Part shown: in pieces, positions 39,414 to 53,100 of the stretch
Position numbering within the stretch: position 1 is the first letter of the stretch
Layout: every line of letters begins with the position of its first letter
DNA from: Gorsachius magnificus
Lineage: Eukaryota; Chordata; Aves; Pelecaniformes; Ardeidae
Length of the DNA: 64,000 bases
Assembly: GCA_034008185.1 (NCBI GenBank)
Contig: CM067082.1
Coordinates: forward strand, 103,659,311 to 103,723,310
Direction: 5' to 3'
Made by a program: the position numbers and the translations under genes
The notes under the pieces: model-generated
Databases searched by the model: none
What the model was told of the DNA's origin: nothing
What the model saw: the letters and a program-made list of their open reading frames with translations, nothing else

Positions 39414-42400
39414 AAAAAAAAAAATCTAAACCACTGTTTTAATGTTGGAATCCTGGGCTGGACTCATGGTGTCTCCTGCCTGAGACGCAAAACAAGACGA
39501 TCTAAATTTCTTTCCGCTCCAGGTGGAGCGACGTCATATACAGAGAAAGGATAGCGATTGTGAACAATGCACAAGTGGGAAGAGAAATAGCATTCTTGGG
39601 GATCTGCAACTGCTGTTATGGGTAGTGGAATTTGTATGTCCAAGTCAAGACTGCCAGGGAATGTCTCAGTTTTTTGGTTTTTTTTTTAATTGTCTGCTTT
39701 TTAGTGTCAGCAGATGCACTTTGCTTTGTGAGTAAGTAGATGACCTTTACCTCTGAACCCTATGATATGTACTTCATAATAACTGGTTGGACTACTTTGA
39801 CAAATTATTAAATTGTCAGGATGCTGTTTGCAGCACAGTCCATTTTTAGAAAGCAGATAGTCAGCTGTTTGGCATTATGTTGGGTAGAAGAGTACCAGAC
39901 AAGAAAGGCAGATTGCTTTGTAAGCTATAAAATGTCAGTCAGTAAATACTGAAAGGTCTGGATTAAGTGAAGAAAGAGTAAATACTATGGCAATTTCTGT
40001 CCATGCATTGGATAATTTACCATAAGTAGGAAACAAACTGTAGGAGCAAGCAAGCCACAGTAATACAGGTCTGTGATTTGCTTGCTGCAATGTGTAATGC
40101 CCAGATGTATCCCATATTATTGAGCAGATGAGACTTTGATATGTAGTGATGTGCTGTTTGCCTAATAAGCAGATTATTTGGCTTACATTTCTTCTGTATT
40201 ATTACTTGGATGTGCATTTCTTCTTTATCGCGAAAATCAAAACATTCTCCTTGTGCTGTAACAAATTTGGTTTGTGTAAAGAGAGAATGGATCATAGTCC
40301 TCTGTGTGTGTTATCTATAGTTGCGTGTTTTGCAAATGTCTGTGTAGAAAACTTTTTTCATTGCCTGAGATGGCAAGCAAAGAGGATCTAAATATATGAA
40401 ATGTGTGAGAGCTTGTGCCTCTGCCTGCAAGGCTGCAGGACTTGCTTTCCGAGGTGTTAATCCTGTAGCTCTTTGTGAATAGGCGACAGCTGGAATCTAG
40501 CAGTTGAGTTATTAAAAGCACAGCCTAATAAAAGTCGTATGGCATTTGTTTGTATTAAACATTTCAGAATTTCTAGCTTCACTGTCCGTGAACTACAGCA
40601 GCAGCTCCTGTTTCGTATCTCACCGTTGCCATCACTTACCTCCCAGTGCTGCTCTTGTCTGCCACTGCCTCCTTGCTTGATTTCCCTTGACTGCACCTCC
40701 TGCCCCCCCCTCCATCCACACCCCAGCTCCTTAGACAACAGCATTTTGTGACGATGTTTTGAAAACTCATCTTCAGTGGAAAACTTGAGGCTTACACTAC
40801 TCGCTGCCTTGTTTGAGCTCATCCAGTCCATCGCTGTTCCAAGCACAAGTGATAATTTTTTATTGTTGCTATATATTTTCCTAGGAATGCACGATTAAAC
40901 AGTAAGTCTTCGTGTGGTGTGCTGTTCTGTGTTACTCTCAGATATCTGTTAATCTTGGCTGCACCTGTAAATGTTGTTTTTATGCTGAAAACAATAAATA
41001 TCTGTAGTGATCACTTGTCACCATTGCAGTAGCGTTTTAGGTTTTTGTGATCTTGCCTGTCTGAGGGGACAGTTGGTGACACAGGTGCCAAAAACCAAAA
41101 CAAATGCCATAGGTGTGCACATCTTCACGCTCAGGCAAACAAAGAACAGGACTAGGAAAATAAAAGGAGTTTTTTCCTTATTTTTATTCTGTGAAATAGA
41201 AACTAATCCAACAATGCTGCAATAGGGAGGGGAGGGTGGCTCTACAATTTGTCGTTACAAATTGAAGTCTCAGCCTTTTTCTTTCTAAAACTCCTCCAGA
41301 TCTTTACAGAGAAGGCGCTATGTTGAAACAAAGCAATGATGCTGTGCGCAGTGCATCAATAAAAGCATTTCCTTTGAAACTTTCCACTGTGTCAGAGTAG
41401 ACATCTTTTATTTCAGTGTTTTGCAGGTGGTATTTGGTAGTGGGATGAAATTGAATTGAATTACTTCACCATATTGGTACTACCAAAGCTGCAGTCATTG
41501 GCCTCTCTGTTCAGAGGGTTGAGAATTCCTGTACGTAGTTTAAAGACTGGGATTACATGTAATTAGTGTTAATGCTAATTGCATGATAGGCTCCATTAAA
41601 TCCAAGCACTAGTCTCTTGTCTTTAGCGGATGCCCTCCAAAATAGAGTTCTGAGCTCTTTCTGGAGGAGATTATTCTCCTGGTAGTGAAAGATAGAGAGA
41701 TGTATTCACCAATGCAAAAGAATTCTATCAACTTGTTTTTAAAACCAAAAAGTGTCCTGCACCGTCCTCTTGTCTCGTGCATATCTGTGTCTTTTTGTCT
41801 TAATGATCCAGTGGACAAGCATAAACAGTTAAGACAACTCACAAAATAATAAGTAGTGAACTATCAGAAGATCGCAGTGTACTGTGAAGGAGTGTGGGTG
41901 GGAACCCTTGAAGTCAAAGTTTATTTTATTTAGCTATATTATCATGTCACGGTACCGGCAAGAGATGCTGGAAGTGCGTTCTAAGCACTACTATATTGTA
42001 ACAAAGGACTAGAAAGATTTACCAGAGGAAATAAAAAAGGGGAAAATATACACTGTATTGCAGAGAATGCAAGAAAGTTATTTTTGTGGCTGCTGTTGAA
42101 ATATAAGTACTGTGAATGCTGACTGCCAAAACATGGGATTTATGGGAAATCAAGCCCTAAAATTTTTTTCCCCTACCAAAAAAAGAGGGAGGTGGTAGCA
42201 GCAACTCCTCCGGAAATGGTGAATTTTTGTTATGTGTCTACTTTCTCTTGAAGTTTTAAATGGCTTTCTGGTGCAATAAACATGAAGACAGAAAGGGAGA
42301 CTAAGAAATAAAGTAGGCTGCTTATTTGCAGTGGACAGCAGTTCCAAAACATATAGCAAAGTTCTGGGTGCATTAACTCGGTTTCCAGGTGTTATTGCTG

Positions 42401-45400
42401 TAAGAAATAGTAAATAAATCACATAATGTATCAACAAAATGCAGATAATTCCATTGCAGATAAATTAGTAAAGCAGGTTTTGAGATGAAAAAAAATTTTT
42501 TTTTGAAGCCACAGTGTTGTGCGTCCTTTGGCTTCAGTGTTGGACCTATTGCACTTGCCAATATGAAACGGGGAATTCTGGGTGCTGCAGTGATTCAGAT
42601 TCACTTCCCATCTTTATTACAGGCAATATCAGACTGTTGTCTTCTGCTGCCTTGGTCTGAGAATTTAATTAAGCATCTGCTTGGAGTTAAGCAGGATTTT
42701 TTATTTTCTTTTCTCCTCACCAGTTTGTTCTCAGTTAATTTTTTTTTCTTTGCGGCTTCTTACTCTGGTAGAGAGTCATGAAAGAGCATGATATTCACGA
42801 GCCATGAACAGTAACAAGGTAGCGGCAAAGTGTCATTCCAAGCTTGCTCTGGATCTTGTGTGTAATAAATAAACTTAAATCATAATTCAGTCACAAGCGG
42901 AAAATATTCGAAGTTCAGTTAATTAACATCAGCAAGTTTTAACCTTTCACATTGTCCACATCAGTTTTCACAGCCTTGTCCAGGAACTTCAGATGAAAAT
43001 ACAATTTGCTGCTGTCTTTATTGGACTGTATTGAAAGAAGCATCGGAGTGAGTTCTTTGTCCATCAAGCCTCTCCTGAGGAGTTTGTGAACTAGGGAAAA
43101 AGTAATTTTCAAGTCTGCATCAGCACAGTGCTTAGTTTTTAATGACATCTTCAGCTTCTGAGTGGAGCTAATTAGTTTGGGCTGAGGGCTGCTCCTCAGT
43201 TTCACATCCACCTACCAGCCTGCTAAGGCACGTTCCTCTGTATGGCACTGCCTTAAGAGCATAGGTGTTACCCCTGCTTTCAGTGTCACGCCTTGATTGC
43301 TGTAAACCAGCATATTCTGTAACAGGTTTATTGGGTAGCCTTTTTGTAGGTGGGAAAAAACCCCAAAACCCTAGGCTGTCTAAAAGGTGGGCCTTCATGT
43401 GAGTTATGTGAAGGACACAGTCATTCTGGGTGGGGTTAAAGTGGCAAGGTGCGCTTGAGTGAGAAGTTTGATGTCTGCACCTCACTGCGCTCAAAAGTTT
43501 CTTGGTAGACTGTCCTAGATAGTGACTGCTTCATACTTTTGGAGAAAATACTTGTCTTTTGGTGCCATCTTGTGGCTTTAGGAGAGAGGTGCAGTCTATG
43601 TATTTGCCGTTAAAAATCCCTTATTTTGTTAAAAGATGTTATTTTGAACAACCAGCGTCTTATCATTTGATGTATTCATGCAAATACAGGAGGGGGAAAC
43701 CATGTATTAAAAAGCGTGTATAGCTGGATCTTAGATAATATTAGCAACATAGGTACTCTACTTCAGTTTTAGCATGGTAAAAGTCCTTGCAGGTAGCGAT
43801 TTTATACCTCTTAATGGTCATTTTGCACTTATGTGAGCTCGGGTTCAGGTTGTGCATGTGTGTGTATGTGGGTGTACTCATGCAAAAATTGGCAGGACTG
43901 GTACCATAGAGTATGATCTTTGTAGATGCTTCAGCTTCTTACTTAGGTATCCCTCAAAGCGCTGCACTTGCATCGTTCAAAATGATTCTAGGTTATAATC
44001 CCATTAAATAACTTCCTAAAACCATCCAGGAACTGGTAAAAGAGCTGGACTGACATGCAAACTGTCTGCATGTAGCTGGGTTTTTCTTTGCTGCTGCAAA
44101 GCATTTCGTAACATCTCCTATGCATTTAGATATTCTAACATACCTTCCCTATTTGCTGAACCCAGGATTCCCGGTCACACAACTTTTACAACCAGCAGCA
44201 CTTGTGGTACAGTGCAGTTTGCATGTGTGGGGCTAACACACAGCATCTTTAGAGCCCTGTGGAAGGCCATGTAGTTCCACATGGGGCTAAGCAAAAAGCC
44301 GAAGTCTTGGGGTCTTCAAATATTTTCTTTGACTATACCAGGCATATGGGATGCTTTTCCTATCTCCTGGTTTTTTGGAGGGAAGAAGGAGCCTATCACC
44401 AGATCAGTCGATAGGCGTGAGGCAGCCTGGTTTCTTTACCAGCTTTCTGAAGTGTTGTCACTAGTGCTGTAGGCTTAGGTTATCAAATGCTTTAATTTCT
44501 TTATCCTTAAAATGGAAATAATTATACTTACTGTTCTCTGGAGAAACTTGATGGGAGGCCTGCTTATTAATATTATTATTAAAGTAACTTGAATTCTGTA
44601 GTATACAAGATTCTCATTGTATATGTACTATATGAAAATGTTTGATTATATTTGCTTTTGTTTTGCAATAGGTCTGTATTTTTCATTGCCCTTGATAATG
44701 AAGCAAAAAATACCTGACATGTATACATACAGCAGTGTGTCACGGAAGTTTTTCTTGTTGCACTCCTTTGTAGTTGCTGTTATATGAGAGAGGCTGGATG
44801 AACAGATGGAAGCCTTCAGTTTTACATGAAGGGGAAGGAAATATAAGAAATGTAAAATGGAGAGGACACTTAATTGCTTGGGCCAATAATATGGTAAGTA
44901 TTTGTCACCTGTTAAATGAACAAAAATACTGTTATGTTACAGTATTTGAAATGTTTAAATATTAATTGCCAAAATACCCCATTGAAAAATGGAATATTTG
45001 AAGAATCGAGTATAAAAGACATTGGAGAGTGGTTTAGATCCCATGTCTCCATAGACATTTCTTCTGGCATTTCCTGCTGGCTAGTCAGTGTTCTCCATAT
45101 GATTGCCACTTCTGAAGAAATTAAGAAAAGTAGCTCTACATAGCACTGTTGGGGGCAGTTGCTGCTGTACATTATTGTCTAGCAGACTTTTGACCAGTCC
45201 AATGTACTGAAGCAAGCTGTCTGAGGAAGGAATGCCAATGGAACTCTTATTAAAAAAAAAAAAAAAAAAAACAAAAAACAAAAAACAGAACATCACCACC
45301 CTCACCATCCCCTCCAAAAAACCCCAAATCTATGTGGATTTTATAATTTGTACTGAAGTGACATTATCATATGCACTTCTAATGTTGCAGATTATAAAAA

Positions 45401-46263
45401 ATGATAGTTACAATTTCTTATTTTGGTAGGCCTCTAGAAAAGGACTTAGGAGAAAATAGACCCTTTTTCCTATAAGTGTAATTCATATTTTAAAGGGAAC
45501 CATTGCTTTCATGCTGAGTGTTGCACTTCACCTATCACTGTATATCTAATTGATGGGTCAAGGTCTGTGTTTTAAAGCTCAGCAGTGAGGGATATGTTTT
45601 TAAGTATGTATCATGTCTAAATTCCAAAGTCTTATTTTAAAATGCGGGGAAAGTACTTCTGAAACACTAGCTCTTTCCCTTCTGTTGTTTTTTTCCTCCT
45701 GAAGGGAAGCATTTATTAAAATATTTTAAAGCCATTGTTCTTTTATTCCTTTCAAAACCACTTTGATATGAAACTGTTAGAGGTGGACTTTTGTTTATTT
45801 ACTCCCCTTTAATAACTGCATTAGAATTGGAACTTCAATGAGTGCTTGATCGTCATAACATTAGGTCTTTTCAAGGTTTTGTTCTTTTCAGAGCCATACA
45901 ATTAAAATATATATTCTAGGTGAATCTGCTGGGAATAGATAGGACAGTTGAGGAGAGCTATCCCTGGAGATGATGTGCCACATCAGAACACAGAATACTA
46001 ATAAAATGTTGAGAGCCATCTGTCAGAGACAAAAAGTCATGGTCAGGGCCTATCTTTCAATGAAAAATGAAATGACACTTGCCCTCCAAAAGATTAATAT
46101 ATTTGGTTATTGGCCTTTCCCTTCCCTTCCCCCTTTACTTTTTTAAAAATTTCTCCATCCTCTAGCAAGGATTTGTGTTCCATTTTTTTTCTTTCAAAGT
46201 CAGAGAAAATCTTTTCTAGCCTTGCTTCTTACTGTGTCTGTGGCTACCTAGTTTTTATTTTCT

Positions 46264-46296
<33 letters not shown>

Positions 46297-47060
46297 GGCA
46301 CACTGTATGGAGCTTGTTAGACATTGGGTATTCTGAGATGGGCTTCAGGTTATTTAGGCAAGGTCTAATTCTGCTTGTCAGATACTCCGGTAAGCCATAT
46401 TTGCTGCAGTGCCCTCTTCTTCATCCGTGGCTAAGAGTGTACTTTTTACAAACAGAAATGTCTGAGGATCAAATCCCTAGAGGTGTTAGGCTGCCTAACT
46501 CCCATTTGAACAGGTTTTAGGCTCCTACGTGGTAGGAAGTTGACTCTGGAAGTCTCTTTGGTTCATGATACAAATGGCATTCTCTTAACCACAGAGGATC
46601 CTGTGCTATTGGTTTGAAAGGCACTTGAAACGTAAGCTAGTCTATCCCATCTAGGATTTGCTGCCTTGTAGAAAAACAGAAGGTGTGATATGGGTTGCTT
46701 TTATCTGAAAATCATCCTTGAAGACAAAGTGGTAAGATTAATAAAAGACAACTTTATTAAAATGCAGTTCAAGCAAGATTGCAAATTTTACCAGATGAGC
46801 TTAGAAGACACAAAGCATAAGCTCCCTTTTTATGTTACCCAGAGATCTGGGCTCTGTACATTGCAGGTGCTGCGTGTAAGTTTGTTTTTTTTTTTTCTGA
46901 AACCTTGATGGCTGTTAACCTAAGAGATGCCAATAGGAGTGAGTTCCACACTCAGTTCCTCAGTGACAAAGATCACTGGGGAAAAAAAAAACAAACCAAA
47001 AACCAAAAAATCCCAACTCATCCCACCCTCCTACCCGCATACCACTTACTGCTCTGTATG

Positions 47061-47111
<51 letters not shown>

Positions 47112-50100
47112 AAACCTGGCTTACACCATGCCCCCCATGTTTAGACTCTGATTCACAAACAGTTGAATCTTTACAGCTGGAGATACAGAAACTCACGGGG
47201 GGGGGAGGGAACAGAAACAGGAGGGGAATCTTCTAGATCATTTTTCTCACTAGAAAAATCCTAACATGGAATGGCATCCTGGATGCTGGCCTTTCAAGGT
47301 CCCTTCCATCCCCTTTTCTGTGATCATGAGAGTTGTTTTTTCTGCTCACTGAGCTTAAAGAAAATATCTAGTAAAATGCTTTGTTTTATTTTGGGGACTT
47401 TTGTTTTTAAATCACTAAGAACAAGTCATTACTTAAAATGAAATTAATCTCCATTTTGCTTTTGGAAAGGTTTCCTTTTCTAAATGGCATGGAAAAATCT
47501 GATTAAGGTTTTTTTTTTTTCCTCAAATGACTTTAATCTTCCTTTCTTTAAACTTTTTGTTCTGTTAGTTTAGGAGTTTTCCAGAGGAGGCAGTGAAAAA
47601 TCTCAGCATACAAAACCAAGCATAATTTAAATATGCTTGCTTTTCTGTTTTAATGTAAGAGTGGAAATGCATTTCTGGAGAAGTACAGATTGGCCTCATT
47701 TATCTTAATGAGCTGTTGCTTCACATCTTTTCTTTTTCCAAGATGGAAATTTCTGCTTCTCTACATGGGCTGTTGTGGAAGAGATGGAATTTTTTCGTTT
47801 CTCCAGTAGTAGCAGCAGCCCAACAAGCTGAACCAGTTCATGACTGGAGTTACTAATCTGTCACTCATTCACTTACTCTTTTCATTTGCCACGTGAATTT
47901 AAAATATCTAACTTACTCTAATCACTTCATTCCTTCTGTCACCTCCTGGGTTAGATGGGTCTTTGTATCAACAGCTTTTTCTGTTGGCATGCTCAGCCCT
48001 ACCCTGAAACTTATGCCATAAACTGCTATGACTGCCTTAGCGTACAAAGTAATATGGGATGTTGTGAGTAGGAGTTTGTCATACTGAATAAAGTTCTCTT
48101 GTATTTAAACTTTCAGGGCGTGAAGATACTTGACATGATCTCCAAGCAAAGAATTACCAATGTGCCTCGAGATGACATAAGCCTTCGCCCAGATATGTAT
48201 CCCTGCAGCCTTTGCTGGAAGGATAATTTAACGCTGATTATTGGCTGGGGAAATTCAGTAAAGGTGCAATTACCTGTCTTTGTAATAAATGCTTGCTGTT
48301 ATCACAGACAAACAGAGGATTATTTCTGAAAAGCAAAGACAATCGAAAAAAATAGAATTTGGTTTGACTACAGTGTGCAGAACTCCTGCTGCCATAGAAA
48401 TGTCATTGAAGTGACCCTCATGAGGAGGAGGAGTGATAGACACCCAGCGGTCAGACAGATCTCTGTGTGTGAGCACGCAGCGCATGTAATCCTCAGGGAC
48501 ACTTCTCTGTGTCTTGGAGAGATTTCCTCTTTTGAAAGCTTTTAGTGGGCTGTTGAATTCATTTATTTTGATTAGCATTAAGAAAGAACAACTTACCATG
48601 GGGTATTTTTGGTGGGGATTGTTTTGAGGGCTGAGGAAGTTGTGACTGCTGAAACAGCCACATAATTTTGGTCAACCATGGGGAAAAAAAAAAGGGATGG
48701 GGTGGGGGACAGGCTGCTTGGGATTTTGTTCTTACTTCAGTAGGGATCTGGCATTTCGAACTTGTGTACTGCAGACTGACTATGATTTGCTCAGAGCAGC
48801 ACCTGACATGAGTTTGTTACAAACCTGTTAGCTGTTTTCTAATAAAAGGCTGCTACATCACTGCACAGTGGGAAATTAAAAGTGCTCAGTAGGAGTAGAT
48901 AGAAAGGGAGGGTAAAGTGAGGTAGGTGAAGCGTAAAAAGCTTTTGGAGCATTAAACTTAGAGTTTTACAAATGAGGAGGTTTGTCCTAAGTTTGGCACC
49001 TGTCTTCCCCCTTGTGCTGTGTATGCTTCACAATATTTGGGTATTTGCATTTCTTTAAATGTACGTACTCTCCTTCTATTATTGGGAGTTGCGATAGCGT
49101 GTTCTTACTGAAATCGTAAGGTAATGAAATGCAAAGTGTGAGAAGACACCAAAACCAAACTCACATATGTGCTACTATGAAGAAATCATAATGGGCAGAT
49201 GTTTTCAGATTTCATTTGTGTGGACCATCTTCCTTCTCCTCTCCCAGCCCAGTTATAAGGCTGTGGACTACAGCTGCAACTTTCCTGTCTGGTTTTCTTC
49301 TTCAGTGATGCATCATCACTGTTGCGCGGCCTGTGTTTTTCAAAATACAGAAATGCATGTCCGAGAATGCCTCAATAAGAAAAGGAATTCCTGGGAAAAG
49401 TTAGTATCATGTTAGGAATTACAGTTTGTTCATCATAATGATCCAAATCTCTGCTTCCTAGATTTGCTCAGTAAAAGAACGGCATGCCAGTGAAATGCGT
49501 GACCTTCCAAACCGCTATGTGGAAATAGGTATGATTGTATGAATGTGCTCTTTTTCAAAATCACGTAAGCTTTAAAGGTGTATTTTCACATTCTAGCCTG
49601 AAAAAGCTGTTGCAGTTCAGTTCAGAGGCAACATGTAGTCATAACATAAATGTCTCCTCATTTTTAGTTGATAAGGTTGTCGTAATGTCCTCCTGCATAG
49701 TTTTTTCTTTTTTGTAGTCGTAGAGAGTCTTAAATTCTGTGATATCTAAAATCAGAGACCTTCACGTGAAAAGTGGATGTCTTAACTTTCCCTTCACACA
49801 GACTCCTATAAAGAACTTGTTTTTTCACCTTGATTAAATGATCATCAGTGTAGTAGTAAGGAGAAAACAGATGCTACTTTATTCAGTTATGCGTCGCTAG
49901 AAAATGGATTTGAATTTTTTTGTTGCTTTCTTTGCTTCTGTGTTTTGTGTTGTCCTTTGCATTCTCACTTGTCTAGTTAGGTGTGAATAAATTTCATTAT
50001 TGCTGATTAACAGGAAGGTCTTGACAAAAACGTGTGTATCAAGTAAAGCATAAAATGGAATTCAGAGGAAATTTGGAGGGGAAGAGGGGTTGTAAACAAA

Positions 50101-53100
50101 AAGTCACAGCTGTCCCCAGAAGCTTGTGGGGAAAGGAAATACCTGTGCAGAGGTAGTGCTGGGAAGAGAAACAGGCCCTCTGGGACTCTGCAGACCGGAG
50201 TGGACAACAGTTTGTAAACTGTGGTGCTTCCTTGCCTTGACTGCAATGATACGAGATTGTAGACAAGAGCGTTCAAGCAAGATCCTGACTCGTGTCAGAT
50301 TAGAATGGTACATGGCATAGGTGTATACTCTGCTTTCTGATTTCAGGAAAGAACCCTTTCAAAATACCTTCTGAAAATTAGCTAGGAGACTTGTTAAACT
50401 CTGTTAGGAGCTCTGGATACTGAGAGACAGTGGCGTCCTGAAAGCTGTTTCTTGTTTAAGATGACATAGCCCCAACAGAATAAGTAACTGTGGAATTCTA
50501 GGATATCTGAGAGAGTTTTGTCAAGGAGAAGTTCAGTCTTGAGTTTTAGCCTCAGATCTTTATATAATCTTTCTGTACCTGTAAGTAGCTTTTAGAAAAT
50601 AATTAAATGGGGTTGTTTACATAGTGACAAGTGAACAGAGGCAATTTCTGCTTCAGCTATAATGTGTCAGTGTGGAGGGAGCTAGTCTTACGTGACTGAC
50701 TATTGGAACTTCATTTAAAGAAAAAAAAAAAGCTGTCATCAGACTATTTAGGTGCAGACCTGAAGGTTAGAGATTTTTGTGGAAGTAATTTTTTTATCTT
50801 AAAATTTTTAACCTAAAATCTTCTCTGTATTCTTGATAACTGGCGTTTTGTTTCACTTAACCTGTTAACAGTGCGCTTGAGATTTTTCTTTCTGGTTTCA
50901 GGTCAAAGCACTGAAACAGCTCTGCCAAGTGCTGTCAGCAGCACTCATTGGAACGTGGATATTAGATTGGGAGGGAAAAGAGGGAGACATTATTTGTTCA
51001 AGTCTCAATATAAATTACAATAGCTTTTGATGTAATCACATAGAAGATCTTCTTGAGAGCTGTGTGTCATGCCATAGCATCTATTTCAATTTTATTTCAA
51101 CTTTACTTTTCAAAGGCATAGCTGGGAGGTCTGATATTACTAATGGGCAGACCAGCAGCCAGTCTAGTTTTTTTGCAAGACCATTAATATCCTAAGTGGA
51201 TGCGTAAGCTGATACACTTTCAAAATGTAAAGAATTTACACAAGGCAAGAGTATCCTTCAGTGGTATGATAGCTGAATATCCTTTAGATATTCTGGTTTA
51301 TAACATCTTGGCATCATGCTTAAGAAAAATGAAACCCATAACAGTATAATTTTTGTCATGTTTAACGAGGCTTTTTTGTTTGGTGGGGTTTTGTTTTGGT
51401 GTGTTTTTTTTTTTCCTTCTTCCTGCTCTTGCAGTTTTGCAAAAACAGAGGTGAAGTAGGAGACTTCATACTCTGTTCTCTGCTCATCAGGGTAATACCT
51501 ATTGAGCCTATGACAATATAGAGTTTTCTCATATCTCGACTGTTTCAGATTTATACTCTTTTAGAGCCATTCTGAGGGCCTCAGAGTTTCACAGTAATAT
51601 CATAGTAAACCACGATGGCATCAGTAGGTCGTAAATGTTTCTTCAGTGGTTTGCAGTCCAGTGAATAAGGAAACAGAGCATTCCCTCCATTACAAGTTAG
51701 GTACCTAGGATCCTGCGTAACAAGGTCCTCCGCATCTTCTGATTCTGTCTTGACACATAGCCATATGTACTCTGAGGCAGGAAATAAATATGGTAGCTGC
51801 TGTGATGCAAAACCAGATGGCCCATAATGTAGTAAAGTAACACCACTGCACTGTTCTAGGTGGTTTATTTTGAATAAGATAATGCCGTGATTGCATGTAA
51901 GAGAAATTAAATGAATTATACAGGTCTCGTGCGCTGAGATCTGCGCAGCATTGCTAATGTTATTTACATCTTCCAGTAAATTAATGGTGTTTTTCTTCAG
52001 TAATCTTTTCCATTGTCTCAGGTTACATGTTACAGTTCATTGCCTACATGGGTCTTCATTCAGTGTCAACAATAAACTCCAGTGAAATGTTTCTATTTAG
52101 GTTTAAATGCATGTTAGCTGAGCAGATCCTATCAGTTTAGCTCTGTCAGCTACCGCTGTGAAGTAGTGTATTGATTAGAAAGTATTGGTATTGAATTACA
52201 GGCTTAACGTGGACTAAATGCTGTTGTGATCCTCCTTAAAGAGCGCTTGACCTCTGTGCTCACTCCCGATGTGTGTACAAAAGCTGTAATGCTGGACAAC
52301 TTCTGGTCTGAACAGGGAACCCTTCCTCAACTGGAGCCCACGAGAAGGATGGTTGCTAAAGAACTGATTACCACTTTGCAATTGTGCCTTTTCAAAGTGA
52401 AATGGGGCATCTAGTCTACAATGGCCTTGTCAAGTAGCTTGGGATTTTATATACTTTTATAGAGAGGTCGTTTATCTCTGCCTCAGTCAGATTGTTAATG
52501 ATAGTAGAAAATAGAGATAAACACTGGAAGTCAGTACAAAACTTGAAGTCGATTAGAGACTTCTTATTCAATTTATTTTAGCCCAAGTTTTATCTACGGA
52601 ATCTCAGCTTAATTCCAGATGCCAACCAGCCAGCAACACCTCTTGAGCACTTGTCTCCCTTCTACATTCCCCCAAATTCTCCACAAAGTAGAATGCTGTT
52701 TTAAAAATTACATGTTTTGTGGATATGCTTGTAACAACACATCTATGTCACATTTTTATCTGAAAAGAAAACATGAGAATGGTTTTGGTTGTGGTTTTTT
52801 TTGTTTGTTTGTAAAGTGAGATACTGGGATCTACCATACCAGCATTTTTCTCTTTATATAGGTGGAATTTAAAGCATAACTAATATGAATGTGATGAGCA
52901 GGAAATTAGCTGTGACTAGATGTCATCAACTTTATATGCTGATTTATGCAAACGTTTCTTTGGAGCAAGTCTGCTACACTCTGAGAAGCAAATTGCCAAA
53001 AAAAAAGAAGAAAAAAAGCCCCATTTATATAGTCGATTCCACTTAGACTATTGGACATCCTGTTCTGTCATAAGGCAAACCAATCATTTATAAATTTCTT

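Larger units (their letters stand above)
35044..44773 (+). other. VPS41: VPS41 intron e-f (9.7 kb)
   Basis: No gene recognised. It contains a GC-richer patch (36655-36930), a C-run and T-run tract (38064-38096), a (TG)n(TA)n microsatellite (39376-39424) and a MIR-like SINE remnant (44455-44545, minus). The 129-codon minus open frame at 40457-40846 has no similarity I recognise. Confidence 0.85.
44894..48116 (+). other. VPS41: VPS41 intron f-g (3.2 kb)
   Basis: Homopolymer-rich intron with an A-tract (45252-45287), a 27-T run (46270-46296) and a 44-A run (47064-47107). A short CR1-like 3-prime tail lies at 47283-47330. A plus open frame at 46110-46520 is inflated by the T run and is not considered a gene. 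Confidence 0.85.

Noticed and set aside
40457..40846. 129-codon minus-strand open frame
   Set aside because: No recognised family, low-complexity stretches (Cys/Ser, Gly-rich), and no clear splice sites or start context.
46110..46520. 136-codon plus-strand open frame
   Set aside because: Lengthened by the 27-T run, giving a phenylalanine homopolymer. No family similarity.
46905..47144. 79-codon plus-strand open frame with a lysine run
   Set aside because: Produced by the 44-A tract.
48697..48716. G-rich run as a second G-quadruplex
   Set aside because: Only three G runs of three or more, and the fourth is GG.
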